Shown: positions 1 through 9,680, counted from the stretch's first letter. The stretch is DNA of 64,000 bases from Acetobacter sp. CAG:977 (GCA_000434295.1 HF994935.1:634968-698967), one strand, 5' to 3'. Numbers and translations: made by a program. Notes: generated by a model not told the origin, from the letters alone.

Positions 1-94
1 CGCAAAGCTTTTCGCATAAAACAGCCGTTTTTTTGCCAATCCCCGGCAAAGTTTCCAAAGCCGCAAAATAAGGGAACAGGATTTCGGGACGCAT
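1..94 (-). CDS. recG: ATP-dependent DNA helicase RecG, N-terminal fragment
   Basis: Only the first 31 codons are in the window; the gene continues past the left edge. Read on the minus strand it begins MRPEILFPYFAALETLPGIG, then KKTAV. This matches the usual start of alphaproteobacterial RecG: MRPxxL, then a helix-hairpin-helix-like LPGIG. RecG remodels stalled replication forks and Holliday junctions. An AGGA ribosome binding site sits about 7 bases before the ATG at 94. The gene is divergent from mfd, and recG beside mfd is common in alphaproteobacteria. The call rests on a short stretch, so certainty is moderate to good. Confidence 0.75.
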   Translation of the reverse strand, partial: MRPEILFPYFAALETLPGIGKKTAVLCEKLC

Positions 95-181
95 GGCGTT
101 TTCCTGAAAAAAAAATGAGTGATTTTCTTAAGCCTATATTGTATTTATGACTTAACCTCCGACTTGGGGCAAGTTCAAAAA

Positions 182-3100
182 ATGCTGAAATTTTCAAAAA
201 AAGCCGAAAGGCATTTGCTTTCGGGCGTTCCCGACGGTTATTCCGCCCTCGTTCTGGCAGAAGCGGCACGACGTACGGGCGATGTTTTACATATTTGCCG
301 AGATGACGTCAGATTATCCGATTTGTCGGCAGAGCTGGCTTTTTATGCGCCCGACGTCGAAGTTCTGGTTTTTCCCGCATGGGATACCGTGCCTTATGAC
401 CGCGTGTCTCCGAATGCGGACATTGTCGCAAGACGTTTGGAAACTTTGACGCGCCTGCATACGGAAACAAAACCCCGTGCACGTTTGGTTCTGACGACGG
501 TTAATGCCGTTTTGCAACGTGTCCCGCCCGAAGATTTTTTCAATGCGTCGCTGAGCGTCGAAGCGGGAAAGGCTTTTGACGAAACGGCTTTTCATACTTT
601 TTTGGAACGCAACGGTTATGTGCGCGCGGAACAGGTGATGGAAGCCGGAGAATATGCCGTGCGCGGCGGAATTATCGATGTTTATGCTCCGGGACATCCC
701 GAACCGTTGCGTTTGGATTTGTTCGGAGACGAACTGGAAACCATCCGAACTTTTGACCCGTTAACACAAAGAACGACCGGCAATCTGTCTTCGTTTGTGT
801 TCAAGCCGATGAGCGAAGTGGCTTTGGACAGCGAAGCGGTTTCCCGTTTTCGTACGAATTATCGCGGGCTGTTCGGGGCGGGAATCAGCGACGCTTTGTA
901 TGAAAGCATTTCCGAAGGGCGTCGTTTCCAAGGCATGGAACATTGGTTGCCTTTGTTCCACGACGGGATGGACACTTTGTTTGCTTTTGTGCCCGATGCG
1001 GTCGTTTCTTTGGATTATCAGGCAGAAGAAAGCATCAATGCCCGCATTGATCAGATCGAAGAATTTTATAATGCCCGAAAAGAAGCCGAAAAAGACGGTT
1101 TGTCCGAAGGCGGCATTATTTATCATCCCGTTCCTGCGGAACTGATGTTTTTGAGCAAAGAAGAATTCGAACGAAATCTGTCGGGACGTGCCGTTTATGA
1201 TTTGTTTCCGTTTGCCGCGCCCCAAGACATGAAAGGCGCTTTGGACGCCATGGGCAGGGCGGGCAAAGATTTTTCCGCCGAACGCGCCGTTCCCGACACC
1301 GATATTTACGAAGCAGTCAAGTCTTATATCAATGAAGAACGCCGCAATGGTCGTAAAGTGATTTTGGCGGCATATTCGGGCGGTTCCCGCGAACGCATCG
1401 CCGGATTGTTGCGCGACAGGGGAACGCCTTTGATATTGTCCGACAGATGGGATGACGCGTTGAATTCGGACAAGAATGCCGCTTCATTTATCGTTTTGCC
1501 GTTGGAACAAGGTTACAGGGCGGATACTTTTTGCGTTGTTTCCGAAGCCGATATTCTGGGGGATCGTTTAATCCGTCCCGTTCGGCGCAAAAAACGTGGC
1601 GAAGAATTCATCGCCGATGTTTCCGCATTAAACGAAGGCGATTTGGTCGTTCATATAGACCACGGCATCGGGCGTTATCAGGGGTTGATGACTTTGCAGG
1701 TCGGCGGAGCGCCGCATGATTGCCTGTGCGTTATGTATGCCGATGATGACAAGCTGTTTGTTCCCGTTGAAAATATCGAAGTTTTGTCCCGTTACGGATC
1801 GGAACAGGCGGGCGTTTTGCTGGATAAGCTGGGCGGGCACGCATGGCAGGCCAGAAAGGCAAAGCTGAAAAAGCGCATTCGCGACATGGCTGATGCATTA
1901 ATCAAGATTGCCGCCGAACGTTATTTGCGCTCTGCCGAAAAACTGACGGCGCCCGAAGGCGTTTATGATGATTTCTGTGCTCGTTTTCCTTATGCCGAAA
2001 CAGAAGATCAGGAAAAAAGCATACATGACGTTTTAAAAGATTTGGGCGAAGGCCGCCCGATGGACAGGCTGGTTTGCGGGGATGTCGGCTTCGGAAAGAC
2101 GGAAGTCGCGCTCAGAGCGGCTTTTGTTGCCGCCATGAACGGCGTTCAGGTCGCCGTTGTCGTGCCGACGACGCTGTTAGCCAGACAGCATTATGAAACG
2201 TTTGTTAAACGTCTGGCAGGCTTCCCCGTACGCGTCGGCATGTTGTCCCGTTTGGTGAATGCCAGAAACACCGCTCTGACAAAAAAGGAAATGGCGGACG
2301 GGACGTTGGACATCGTCGTGGGTACTCATGCTTTGCTGTCCAAGAACGTATCGTTTAAGAATTTGGGGCTTTTGATCGTTGACGAAGAACAGCATTTCGG
2401 CGTCGCGCACAAAGAACGGTTAAAACAGTTGCGTTCCAACGTTCATGTTTTGACGTTAACGGCGACGCCCATTCCCCGCACGCTGCAAATGGCGTTGACC
2501 GGAGTGCGGGAATTAAGCGTCATTGCAACGCCGCCCGTTGACCGTTTGGCGGTCAGAACGTTTGTTTTGCCGTTTGATCCGGTAATCATTCGCGAAGCTT
2601 TGATGCGCGAACATTTAAGAGGAGGGCAGACTTTTTATGTTTGCCCGCGCATTTCCGACATGGACGACGTTTTAAAAACGCTGTCAAGAATAGCGCCGGA
2701 AATCAAAGTCGTCGCCGCGCACGGACGGATGACGCCGACGGAATTGGAAGACATTATGACGGCGTTTGCCGATAAAAAATATGATGTTTTGCTTTCAACG
2801 ACCATCATTGAATCCGGTCTTGACATGCCGTCGGTCAATACGATCATCATCCATCGCGCGGATATGTACGGTTTGGCTCAGCTGTATCAGTTGCGCGGTC
2901 GCGTCGGACGGGGCAAAACGAGGGCTTATGCTTATCTGACATTGCCTGCCCGCCAAAAAATAGGAAAGACGGCGCAAAAACGTATGGAAGTTATGCAAAA
3001 GCTGGATACGCTTGGAGCGGGCTTTACGCTGGCCAGCCACGATTTGGACATTCGCGGTGCCGGAAATTTGTTGGGCGAAGAACAATCCGGACATATTCGC

Positions 3101-3661
3101 GAAGTCGGCATCGAACTCTACCAGCAAATGTTGGAAGAAGCCGTCGCGGAAGCCAGAAGCGGCGTTGACGCGAATGAAGCGGAAGATAAGAACTGGTCGC
3201 CTCAAATCAATGCGGGAATGCCCGTTTTAATTCCGGAAACATACATTCGGGATTTGAACGTGCGCATGGGGTTATACCGCAGACTGGCAGAAGTTTCGGA
3301 TGTCAATGAAATCGAGGGATTGGCGGCGGAAATGGTTGATCGTTTCGGCACTCTTCCCAATGAAGTCGAAAACCTTCTTGAAATCATAGCCGTTAAATCT
3401 TTGTGCCGTCAGGCAAACGTTGAAAAATTGGAAGCCGGTCCGAAAGGCGCGGTAGTAACTTTGCGCAACAATACATTTCCGAATCCGGCGGGATTGGTTA
3501 AATTTATTGCGCAAAATTGCGGAACGGCTAAAATCAGACCGGATCAAAAGATTGTTTATATGCGTGTTTGGGATACGCCGAAAGATCGGATAAAAGGGAT
3601 GCGCAAATTGATGGAAAAAATGGCAGCCCTTGCAAAAGAAAATCCTGAAAAAACAAAATGA
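182..3661 (+). CDS. mfd: Transcription-repair coupling factor Mfd
   Basis: This SF2 translocase displaces RNA polymerase stalled at lesions and recruits UvrA. From the ATG at 182 the protein has 1159 residues, the normal Mfd length. A GTG at 119 would add 21 residues unlike the family. The N-terminal third is the UvrB-like module, followed by the RNA polymerase-binding domain around residues 490-570. The RecG-like motor has Walker A GDVGFGKTE near 633 and DEEQ near 734. Beyond it come the TRG region and the C-terminal UvrA-autoinhibition domain. All helicase motifs look intact. It is divergent from recG, with purU 34 bases downstream. Confidence 0.97.
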   Translation: MLKFSKKAERHLLSGVPDGYSALVLAEAARRTGDVLHICRDDVRLSDLSAELAFYAPDVEVLVFPAWDTVPYDRVSPNADIVARRLETLTRLHTETKPRARLVLTTVNAVLQRVPPEDFFNASLSVEAGKAFDETAFHTFLERNGYVRAEQVMEAGEYAVRGGIIDVYAPGHPEPLRLDLFGDELETIRTFDPLTQRTTGNLSSFVFKPMSEVALDSEAVSRFRTNYRGLFGAGISDALYESISEGRRFQGMEHWLPLFHDGMDTLFAFVPDAVVSLDYQAEESINARIDQIEEFYNARKEAEKDGLSEGGIIYHPVPAELMFLSKEEFERNLSGRAVYDLFPFAAPQDMKGALDAMGRAGKDFSAERAVPDTDIYEAVKSYINEERRNGRKVILAAYSGGSRERIAGLLRDRGTPLILSDRWDDALNSDKNAASFIVLPLEQGYRADTFCVVSEADILGDRLIRPVRRKKRGEEFIADVSALNEGDLVVHIDHGIGRYQGLMTLQVGGAPHDCLCVMYADDDKLFVPVENIEVLSRYGSEQAGVLLDKLGGHAWQARKAKLKKRIRDMADALIKIAAERYLRSAEKLTAPEGVYDDFCARFPYAETEDQEKSIHDVLKDLGEGRPMDRLVCGDVGFGKTEVALRAAFVAAMNGVQVAVVVPTTLLARQHYETFVKRLAGFPVRVGMLSRLVNARNTALTKKEMADGTLDIVVGTHALLSKNVSFKNLGLLIVDEEQHFGVAHKERLKQLRSNVHVLTLTATPIPRTLQMALTGVRELSVIATPPVDRLAVRTFVLPFDPVIIREALMREHLRGGQTFYVCPRISDMDDVLKTLSRIAPEIKVVAAHGRMTPTELEDIMTAFADKKYDVLLSTTIIESGLDMPSVNTIIIHRADMYGLAQLYQLRGRVGRGKTRAYAYLTLPARQKIGKTAQKRMEVMQKLDTLGAGFTLASHDLDIRGAGNLLGEEQSGHIREVGIELYQQMLEEAVAEARSGVDANEAEDKNWSPQINAGMPVLIPETYIRDLNVRMGLYRRLAEVSDVNEIEGLAAEMVDRFGTLPNEVENLLEIIAVKSLCRQANVEKLEAGPKGAVVTLRNNTFPNPAGLVKFIAQNCGTAKIRPDQKIVYMRVWDTPKDRIKGMRKLMEKMAALAKENPEKTK

Positions 3662-3695
3662 TGTCATAATTTGTTAAAGTAATCGGAAAAGAAAA

Positions 3696-4565
3696 ATGCC
3701 TCAGGAAACCCATATTTTAACCATTGTCTGCCCCGATAAAACGGGGATTTCGGCACGCGTTTTCGGAACGGTCGCAAATGAAGGCGGCTTTGTCGTTGAA
3801 GCCGCTCAGTTCGGCGATCCGATGAGCGCATTGTTCTTTATGCGTATCGTTTTTACGACACAAAGCGATGAACCGTTTCGAGAAGCTTTTAAAGAACGTT
3901 TTCGCCCCGTTGCCGAAGAATTCGACATGGATTGGCACATTTACGATGCCGATCGTCCTGCACGGGTAGTTTTGGCGGTTTCCAAAGAAAGCCACTGCTT
4001 GAACGATTTATTGCACCGTTGGAGAACGGGGCTGTTAAAGATAGATGTCGCCGCCGTCGTTTCCAACCATACCGACATGAAAGAATTCGTCGAATGGCAC
4101 AAAATCCCGTATTATTATTTCCCGTTGCCGAAAGGGGCGTCTTTTGAAGAAAAAAGAAAACAGGAAAATCAAATTTTGTCCGTCGCGGATGATTTGCATG
4201 CCGATTTGGTTGTTTTGGCGCGCTATATGCAGATTTTATCCGACGAAATGTGCGATGCTTTAAAGGGGCGGTGCATTAACATTCACCATTCTTTTTTGCC
4301 CAGCTTTAAAGGTGCCCGCCCGTATCATCAGGCTTATGAACGCGGCGTCAAGCTGATCGGTGCGACGGCGCATTACGTTACGGCAAATTTGGACGAAGGT
4401 CCGATTATCGAACAGGCGGTCGAACGCGTTGACCACACAAATACGCCCGAACAACTGGTCTGTTTGGGGAAAGACTTAGAAAACATTGTTTTAGCGCGCG
4501 CAGTCAGCTATCATATTGAACGACGGGTGTTGTTGAACGGACACCGAACCGTCGTGTTTAAATAA
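3696..4565 (+). CDS. purU: Formyltetrahydrofolate deformylase
   Basis: PurU hydrolyses 10-formyl-THF to formate and THF, balancing one-carbon pools. The 289 residues carry an N-terminal ACT domain (about 5-80; CPDKTGISARV) and a C-terminal formyltransferase-type hydrolase domain (about 88-285). The catalytic triad is visible as N195 and H197 in INIHHSFLPSF and D233 in NLDEGPI. Length and domain order are standard. It lies 34 bases after mfd and 22 bases before the Crp/Fnr gene on the same strand, so it may be cotranscribed with them. Confidence 0.95.
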   Translation: MPQETHILTIVCPDKTGISARVFGTVANEGGFVVEAAQFGDPMSALFFMRIVFTTQSDEPFREAFKERFRPVAEEFDMDWHIYDADRPARVVLAVSKESHCLNDLLHRWRTGLLKIDVAAVVSNHTDMKEFVEWHKIPYYYFPLPKGASFEEKRKQENQILSVADDLHADLVVLARYMQILSDEMCDALKGRCINIHHSFLPSFKGARPYHQAYERGVKLIGATAHYVTANLDEGPIIEQAVERVDHTNTPEQLVCLGKDLENIVLARAVSYHIERRVLLNGHRTVVFK

Positions 4566-4587
4566 GAAACCTAAAAGGTCGGCACTA

Positions 4588-5280
4588 ATGTTCAGAGCAG
4601 ATTCTCTTCCGTTGTTTGAAGGTACTTCCGAAAGTTTTCGCAGGGAAATTGATAAAGTCCTGCGCTGGAAAAACGTCAACGCCGGACAGGAAATCATCAA
4701 CAGAGAAGACAAAAATTCGGATTTGATTTTTGTTCAAAAAGGCAAAGTCCGCATTGTCGTTTACACGCTTTCCGGCAGAGAAGTAACACTTGACGATGTT
4801 GAGGCGGGCGGTTTTTTCGGAGAACTTGCCGCCATAGACAAAGAACCCCGTTCTGCGACGGTCTTTGCTCTGGAACCTTCGACGTTGGCTTTTTTGTCCG
4901 GCGAAAAATTTGAAGAATGCCTGAAAACGGAAGCCATGGTCGGCTTTCGGATTATGCAACGGATGTCTTTGATTATCCGTCAAGCCAGCACGCGCATCGT
5001 TGAATTAAGCACGCTCGGCGCAAACAACCGCATTCATGCGGAAATCTTAAGGCTCGGGCGGGAAAAAGGCGTCGAAAAAGACGGAAAAGTTTATATTACT
5101 CCCGTTCCCGTACATAACGAAATTGCCGGACGCGTCAGCACGGCCAGAGAAACGGTCGCTCGCGCAATGAACGATTTGGCAAGAAAACATATCGTGACCC
5201 GCGAAAAAAGGACGCTGGTCATTCATGATATGAAAAAATTGGCAGACATGGTGCAAGATGTGCGCGGAGAAGAATCTTGA
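4588..5280 (+). CDS. Crp/Fnr-family transcriptional regulator
   Basis: The 230-residue protein has an N-terminal cyclic-nucleotide-binding-type beta roll (about 20-135; the GGFFGELA turn and following PRSATV resemble the phosphate-binding cassette). A C-terminal winged helix follows (about 150-220; recognition helix GRVSTARETVARAM). No N-terminal cysteine cluster of FNR type is present, so an iron-sulfur oxygen sensor is unlikely. PRSATV in the cassette makes a cAMP-like ligand possible, but this is not proven. Its stop codon overlaps the start of the response regulator by 4 bases (TTGA), so the two are translationally coupled. The ligand and regulon are unknown. Confidence 0.9.
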   Translation: MFRADSLPLFEGTSESFRREIDKVLRWKNVNAGQEIINREDKNSDLIFVQKGKVRIVVYTLSGREVTLDDVEAGGFFGELAAIDKEPRSATVFALEPSTLAFLSGEKFEECLKTEAMVGFRIMQRMSLIIRQASTRIVELSTLGANNRIHAEILRLGREKGVEKDGKVYITPVPVHNEIAGRVSTARETVARAMNDLARKHIVTREKRTLVIHDMKKLADMVQDVRGEES

Positions 5281-5636
5281 CGGATAAGCGGCAGGTCTTG
5301 TTGGTCGAAGACAACGAATTGAACAGACGCTTGTTTTCCGACTTGTTAACGATTTTGGACGTCGGCGTTACGGCCGTTGAAAACGGGACGGAAGCGTTGC
5401 GGGTGTTCAAAGAAAGAAAGTTCGATTTGATTTTGACGGATATTTATCTTCCCGATATTTCCGGAGTTGAGTTGACGCACATTATTCGCTCAAACACGGA
5501 CGGTCAGAAGGTTGTTGCCGTTACGGCGGCTCCGAATGTTAAGGCGGCCGAAGAGTTTTTATCGGAATTCGATGCCGTGATTTATAAACCGATTGCCGTT
5601 GCCGATTTTATGGCAACGGTCAAAAAATTTTTGTAA
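5277..5636 (+). CDS. Single-domain response regulator, DivK-like
   Basis: The 119-residue protein is a lone receiver domain with no output domain. The acidic pair is E11-D12, the phosphoacceptor is D55 in LILTDIYLP, and the switch Thr and Lys lie in AVTAAP and IYKPI. VEDNELNRRLFSDLL strongly resembles DivK, the CtrA-pathway receiver of alphaproteobacteria, but no partner kinase is present. It starts at a TTG that overlaps the TGA of the upstream Crp/Fnr gene, so its level is probably tied to that regulator. It could instead be another CheY-like orphan receiver. Confidence 0.85.
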   Translation: MTDKRQVLLVEDNELNRRLFSDLLTILDVGVTAVENGTEALRVFKERKFDLILTDIYLPDISGVELTHIIRSNTDGQKVVAVTAAPNVKAAEEFLSEFDAVIYKPIAVADFMATVKKFL

Positions 5637-5649
5637 AGGGGTAAAGACT

Positions 5650-7272
5650 ATGAAAAAGCGTCTTACGGGTTTTGTTTTTTCGGCGGCATTGTTCGGTACT
5701 TTATTTTCCGGATCGCCTGCTTATGCCACGTATCAGGAGGCCGCAGACGCTTTAAAAGAAAAAGACTACGTTTTTGCCATGGAAGAATTTACGCGCTTGG
5801 CGGAAAAGGAACAAAATTCCGAAGCCCGTTATCAGCTGGCTCGAATGATAGAAAACGGTTGGGGGATTCCCGCCGATGAAATTCAGGCGTTGAAGGTGTA
5901 TCGCAAGGCGGCGGAAGAAGGAAACGAAAAAGCCGCTTTGAAAGTCGGGAATGCTCACTATTCGGGCAAATTTGCCGAAAAAGATTATTCGCAAGCCTTA
6001 AAGTGGTTTAAAGTCGCTGCCGATAAAGGAAATTATCTGGCTCAGTATAATCTGGGGCTGATGTACGAAGAAGGGCTCGGAACGAAAAAAGATCCCGTCA
6101 AAGCATTTCAATTTTACAGCCAGTCAGCCGATCAGGGCTATCATACGGCTCAAGCGGCTTTGGGACGGATGTACGTCGGAGGTATCGGCACGCCGCAGGA
6201 TTACGGTCGGGCGTTGCGCTGGTATAAGCTGGCTGCCGATCAGGGAGACGTTGACTCTCAAATGAAACTGGCAGAGCTGTTTTCAAACACGGAAATTCGC
6301 GGTCTGCCGTTTAATCCCGTCGGCGCGCATATGTATTACAACCTGATTGCGGCATATGCGCCGTCTCCGAAAAGAGAGCAGGGGGCTGCTTTGCGCGACA
6401 AGATGGCTGAAAAAATGCGTCCCGAAGAAATTCAGGTTGCTCAAGCCAGCGCTCAGAAATGGCGCAAAAAGAAACGCGAAGAATCCATTCCGAATAAAAA
6501 TCAAAATGATTTGTTACAGGTAGAGGACGGACAGCCCGCAACCAAGAAGGATGCCGCGAAAACGGAAAATAAAGAAGCGGAAAAGCCTCAGGAAATCACC
6601 GTTAAGACCGAATTGGACGCTTTGATCGTTGCGGCAGGCGTTAATCGCCGTATTTTAAACAAAGCCATTCGTGAAAACAATTTTGCGGAAGTCCTGAAAA
6701 TTCTGAAAGCCAAAGCGGAAAAAGGCGATGAATTGTCCATGATCGTTTTGGGCGATTTGTTTGTTTTGGGGCAGGGTATGGAAAGCAGCGATTATCAGGA
6801 AGCTTTTAACTGGTTTAAAAAAGCCGCTGACAAGAATAATGCCATAGCTTTGTTCCGTTTGGCGCCGATGTATTGCGAAGGCAATCCAGTTCAGCCGGAT
6901 TTGGCGGAATGCTATAAACTGTTTTTACTGGCACGCAAATTTGCAAACGAAGGTTCTGTTCCGACCATTGACGAAACTATAAAAATGCTGGACAGCAATT
7001 TAGATCAGTCTATTCGTGACGAAGGTAAAAAATTGGCGGACAATTACGGGAAAGAACCCGAAAAAGCCAAAGATGAGGCAAAGGCCGACAAAGGCTTGAT
7101 TTCAAGCTTTAAAGACCGTTTCTTCAGCGACGACGACGAAGACGACGATCTCGACGCTATCGAACGTCCCGAAGAAGAGCCCGCCGAAAAACAAGCCGAA
7201 GCGGAAGGAACAAAAGAAGAAGAAAACAAAACTCAAGACGTTCCCGCCGGGGATGATATTCCCTTACTTTAA
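5650..7272 (+). CDS. Secreted Sel1-repeat (TPR-like) protein
   Basis: From the ATG at 5650 the 540-residue protein opens with a signal peptide (MKKRLTGFVFSAALFG, cleavage after AYA), which rules out an upstream in-frame start. About five Sel1-like repeats follow (residues 35-230; for example ALKWFKVAADKGNYLAQYNL). A charged linker leads to at least two more repeats near 360-460. The C-terminus is a highly acidic low-complexity tail with a run of Asp and Glu. Such proteins are helical scaffolds for protein-protein contacts, here in the periplasm. It lies 13 bases after the DivK-like gene. The partner is unknown. Confidence 0.85.
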   Translation: MKKRLTGFVFSAALFGTLFSGSPAYATYQEAADALKEKDYVFAMEEFTRLAEKEQNSEARYQLARMIENGWGIPADEIQALKVYRKAAEEGNEKAALKVGNAHYSGKFAEKDYSQALKWFKVAADKGNYLAQYNLGLMYEEGLGTKKDPVKAFQFYSQSADQGYHTAQAALGRMYVGGIGTPQDYGRALRWYKLAADQGDVDSQMKLAELFSNTEIRGLPFNPVGAHMYYNLIAAYAPSPKREQGAALRDKMAEKMRPEEIQVAQASAQKWRKKKREESIPNKNQNDLLQVEDGQPATKKDAAKTENKEAEKPQEITVKTELDALIVAAGVNRRILNKAIRENNFAEVLKILKAKAEKGDELSMIVLGDLFVLGQGMESSDYQEAFNWFKKAADKNNAIALFRLAPMYCEGNPVQPDLAECYKLFLLARKFANEGSVPTIDETIKMLDSNLDQSIRDEGKKLADNYGKEPEKAKDEAKADKGLISSFKDRFFSDDDEDDDLDAIERPEEEPAEKQAEAEGTKEEENKTQDVPAGDDIPLL

Positions 7273-7288
7273 TCATTGAAAGGAAACC

Positions 7289-8053
7289 GTGGTGGAAGGA
7301 TTTTTGGAAACTTCAAACGGACGTTTGTCGTATCGCCATATTGAAGGCAAAAAAAATTTAAACGTCGTCTTTATGCACGGAACCTTGTCTGACAAAAACG
7401 CTTCAAAGTCTTTGTTTTTGGAACAGACTTGCCGCGAAATCGGCGTATCTTTTACGGCGTTTGATTTTTTGGGACACGGAAAATCTTACGGCGTTTATAC
7501 GGACGGAACCATCGGCAAATGGCTCCAAAACGCATTGGATATCATTGACCGCGTAACGCACGGCAAGCTGATTTTAGTCGGCAGCAGCATGGGCGGTTGG
7601 ATCATGCTGTTAAGCGCTTTGGCTTGTCCCGAACGTATCTCGGGTTTAATCGGCATGGCTGCTGCGCCAGATTTCACCGTTGATTTATGGAATTCTTTTT
7701 CGGAAACGCAGAAAAATGACATAAAAACAAAGGGCGTTATCTATACTCCGAACGGTTGGACGGAAGAAGGAGACCCGTGGACGTTTGAGTTGTTCAACGA
7801 TGCCGAAAAATATTTGCTGTTAGATAAAAAAACGTTGGATATCGTGAGCCCTGTCACACTTATCCACGGAGGTAAAGACGATTGTGTCCCCGTCAAAACC
7901 TCTTTCAGAATAATGAATGCCGTCAAAAGCGATAACGTTAAAGTGATTGTTTTGAAAAATTCCGGACATCGCTTGTCCGAAGCGACGGATTTGGACATTT
8001 TGCGCTCTGTTTTGGAACTGCATGTCAAAGCGGCGGAAGATGACGTCGCATAA
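7289..8053 (+). CDS. Alpha/beta hydrolase
   Basis: The 254-residue protein has the alpha/beta hydrolase fold. An oxyanion-hole HGTLSD lies near residue 30, and DFLGHGKS near 65. The nucleophile elbow is GSSMGGW with S100. An acidic residue lies in GGKDDCVP, and the catalytic His is H227 in NSGHRLSE. There is no signal peptide. It begins at one of two adjacent GTG codons (7289 or 7292) after AAAGGAAACC. It resembles small cytoplasmic serine esterases or acyl-peptide-hydrolase-like enzymes, and the substrate cannot be told. It ends the crp-receiver-Sel1 run and is followed by a strong terminator. Confidence 0.88.
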   Translation: MVEGFLETSNGRLSYRHIEGKKNLNVVFMHGTLSDKNASKSLFLEQTCREIGVSFTAFDFLGHGKSYGVYTDGTIGKWLQNALDIIDRVTHGKLILVGSSMGGWIMLLSALACPERISGLIGMAAAPDFTVDLWNSFSETQKNDIKTKGVIYTPNGWTEEGDPWTFELFNDAEKYLLLDKKTLDIVSPVTLIHGGKDDCVPVKTSFRIMNAVKSDNVKVIVLKNSGHRLSEATDLDILRSVLELHVKAAEDDVA

Positions 8054-8055
8054 AT

Positions 8056-8080
8056 AAAAAGCTCCGAAACGGAGCTTTTT
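8056..8080. terminator. Bidirectional intrinsic terminator
   Basis: Arms 8056-8066 and 8070-8080 (AAAAAGCTCCG and its complement) enclose a 3-base loop. The A and T runs are part of the stem, so it can serve both the hydrolase gene (plus) and motB (minus). The motB stop codon overlaps its last bases. Confidence 0.85.
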
Positions 8081-8741
8081 ATTTATAAACGGGATCCATT
8101 CTGATCACGACGCGCCTGTTCCTTTCTTGATTATGCGGAATAGGAGCGCCGTAGGCATCCCGATTGGGAAATCTGGGCTGAATATCTGACATTCCGACAG
8201 CGCGCAGGCGGGTTTCATCAATGCCGTGGTTAATAAGAAAACGCGTTACGGCGGAAGCTCTTGCGGAAGAGAGTTCCCAGTTTGAAGGAAAACGTTCCGT
8301 GTTAATGGGGTTATCGTCCGTATGCCCCTGTACTTCAAAACGGAAGATGTTGTATTGCTTAAGTTTCAGGGTTGACGCCAATCTGGTTAAGATCGGAGTG
8401 GCTTCGGGTTTTAATTCGGCAGAACCGCTGTCAAAAAATGTGTTGGCGTTTAAATCCAGAACAACCCCCAAATGGTCGTCGCCCAACAAATTGTCGCGTT
8501 CGTCCAAACGGAGCGTTTTCAAATCATCGTTCAGGTCGGCGATCAGCAAAGTAATGGGCTGGTCGACCTGCCTGTCCATAAATTCGCGTGCAATTCCCGT
8601 TCTGATTTGTTCAAACATCACGGCATCGACTTTGGAAGCGGCGACCAACATGACAAAGAAACACAGCAACAGCGTAACCATATCGCTGTATGTTGTCATC
8701 CATTCTTCAAGGTTTTCTTCCGGTTTTTTTTCAGGCATCAT
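8079..8741 (-). CDS. motB: MotB-family stator protein with OmpA peptidoglycan-binding domain
   Basis: The 220-residue protein has one N-terminal transmembrane helix (TTYSDMVTLLLCFFVML). D20 is at the position of the ion-binding Asp of MotB/PomB. A linker leads to an OmpA-like domain (about 110-215) with the peptidoglycan-binding signature GHTDDNP and NWELSSARA. It should pair with the MotA homologue 18 bases upstream to form an ion-driven stator anchored to the wall. No flagellar structural or chemotaxis genes are in the window. It is therefore also possible that this pair powers a non-flagellar process. Confidence 0.9.
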   Translation of the reverse strand: MMPEKKPEENLEEWMTTYSDMVTLLLCFFVMLVAASKVDAVMFEQIRTGIAREFMDRQVDQPITLLIADLNDDLKTLRLDERDNLLGDDHLGVVLDLNANTFFDSGSAELKPEATPILTRLASTLKLKQYNIFRFEVQGHTDDNPINTERFPSNWELSSARASAVTRFLINHGIDETRLRAVGMSDIQPRFPNRDAYGAPIPHNQERNRRVVIRMDPVYK

Positions 8742-8759
8742 GGACGGGCAATCCCTTTA

Positions 8760-9560
8760 TCAGTTCATGTCGCGGTCAATCAGGAAATGCTGAGAAGGAT
8801 CAAGGAACGCGTTGACTTTGTCCTGAATGTATCGCGGGCTTTTTCTTTCTGCCAACAAAACCAGGCTTTCAACCAAAAGAAGATTCCTGAACAAAGAATT
8901 ATCGGCGCGCTGAGTGACTTTATTTGCCGCCGGCATATAGAGCAATCTGGCGAACAAAATACCGTACAGTGTCGTAATTAAGGCGACGGCCATACCGGTA
9001 CCGATTGAATCGGGATCGCTTCCCATGGATCCCAACATAACGATCAAACCGATCAGCGTTCCGACCATTCCGAATGCCGGAGTATAGGCGCCAAGCTGTT
9101 TTAAAACGTCAATGTGCTGAGTTTCGCGCTGATAGATGCTGAAGGCGGATTCTTTAAGAATTTCGCGGACTTCGTTACCTGTATATCCCGTAATGACCAA
9201 ATCGACGCCGTATTTTAAAAAGGGGTCATTTCCGACGGAAGTCGCGGCATCTGTTTCCAAACCTTGCAAGCCGTTTTTTTGGACGATATAAGCCCATCTG
9301 ACGATGCGTCCGACTTCGTTTTTATATGACAGGTTGGTGTCCTGATGTTGTTTAAAGACGGAAAGCAAGAGATGGTTTGAATAAAAGACGTCTTTGGCTT
9401 CAAATCCGATGAACATGGCGGCGTAAGAACCGAACAAGACAATAATCAGACTGGCCAAATCGATGAAAATGCCGACCTGTTCCGTAGACAGGCGAATAGA
9501 AGCGGCCACCAAAATCCAGCCGCCGATAAAACCGAAAAGAGAACCGCGGGAAACAGGCAT
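8760..9560 (-). CDS. motA: MotA/PomA-family stator protein
   Basis: The 266-residue membrane protein has four predicted helices in the MotA arrangement: two near the N-terminus, a cytoplasmic loop (about 65-160) and two C-terminal helices. Conserved family segments are visible, including AYTPAFGMVGTLIGLIVML and IGTGMAVALITTLYG. The length and N-terminus (GFIGGWILVAAS) look more like the sodium-type PomA/LafT group than E. coli MotA, but ion choice cannot be read reliably. It is the first gene of a motA-motB pair. A divergent promoter region separates it from the GGDEF-EAL gene. Confidence 0.9.
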   Translation of the reverse strand: MPVSRGSLFGFIGGWILVAASIRLSTEQVGIFIDLASLIIVLFGSYAAMFIGFEAKDVFYSNHLLLSVFKQHQDTNLSYKNEVGRIVRWAYIVQKNGLQGLETDAATSVGNDPFLKYGVDLVITGYTGNEVREILKESAFSIYQRETQHIDVLKQLGAYTPAFGMVGTLIGLIVMLGSMGSDPDSIGTGMAVALITTLYGILFARLLYMPAANKVTQRADNSLFRNLLLVESLVLLAERKSPRYIQDKVNAFLDPSQHFLIDRDMN

Positions 9561-9680
9561 TTTAAATCCTTTGAACCGATAATTTTGTATAAGTTATTCA
9601 AAAGTTTTAAGACAGACGGCCGAAAAAATCAATGTTTTGTTTTATTGGAAAAAAAATATGAGAAATTCAGTGAATTTCCT

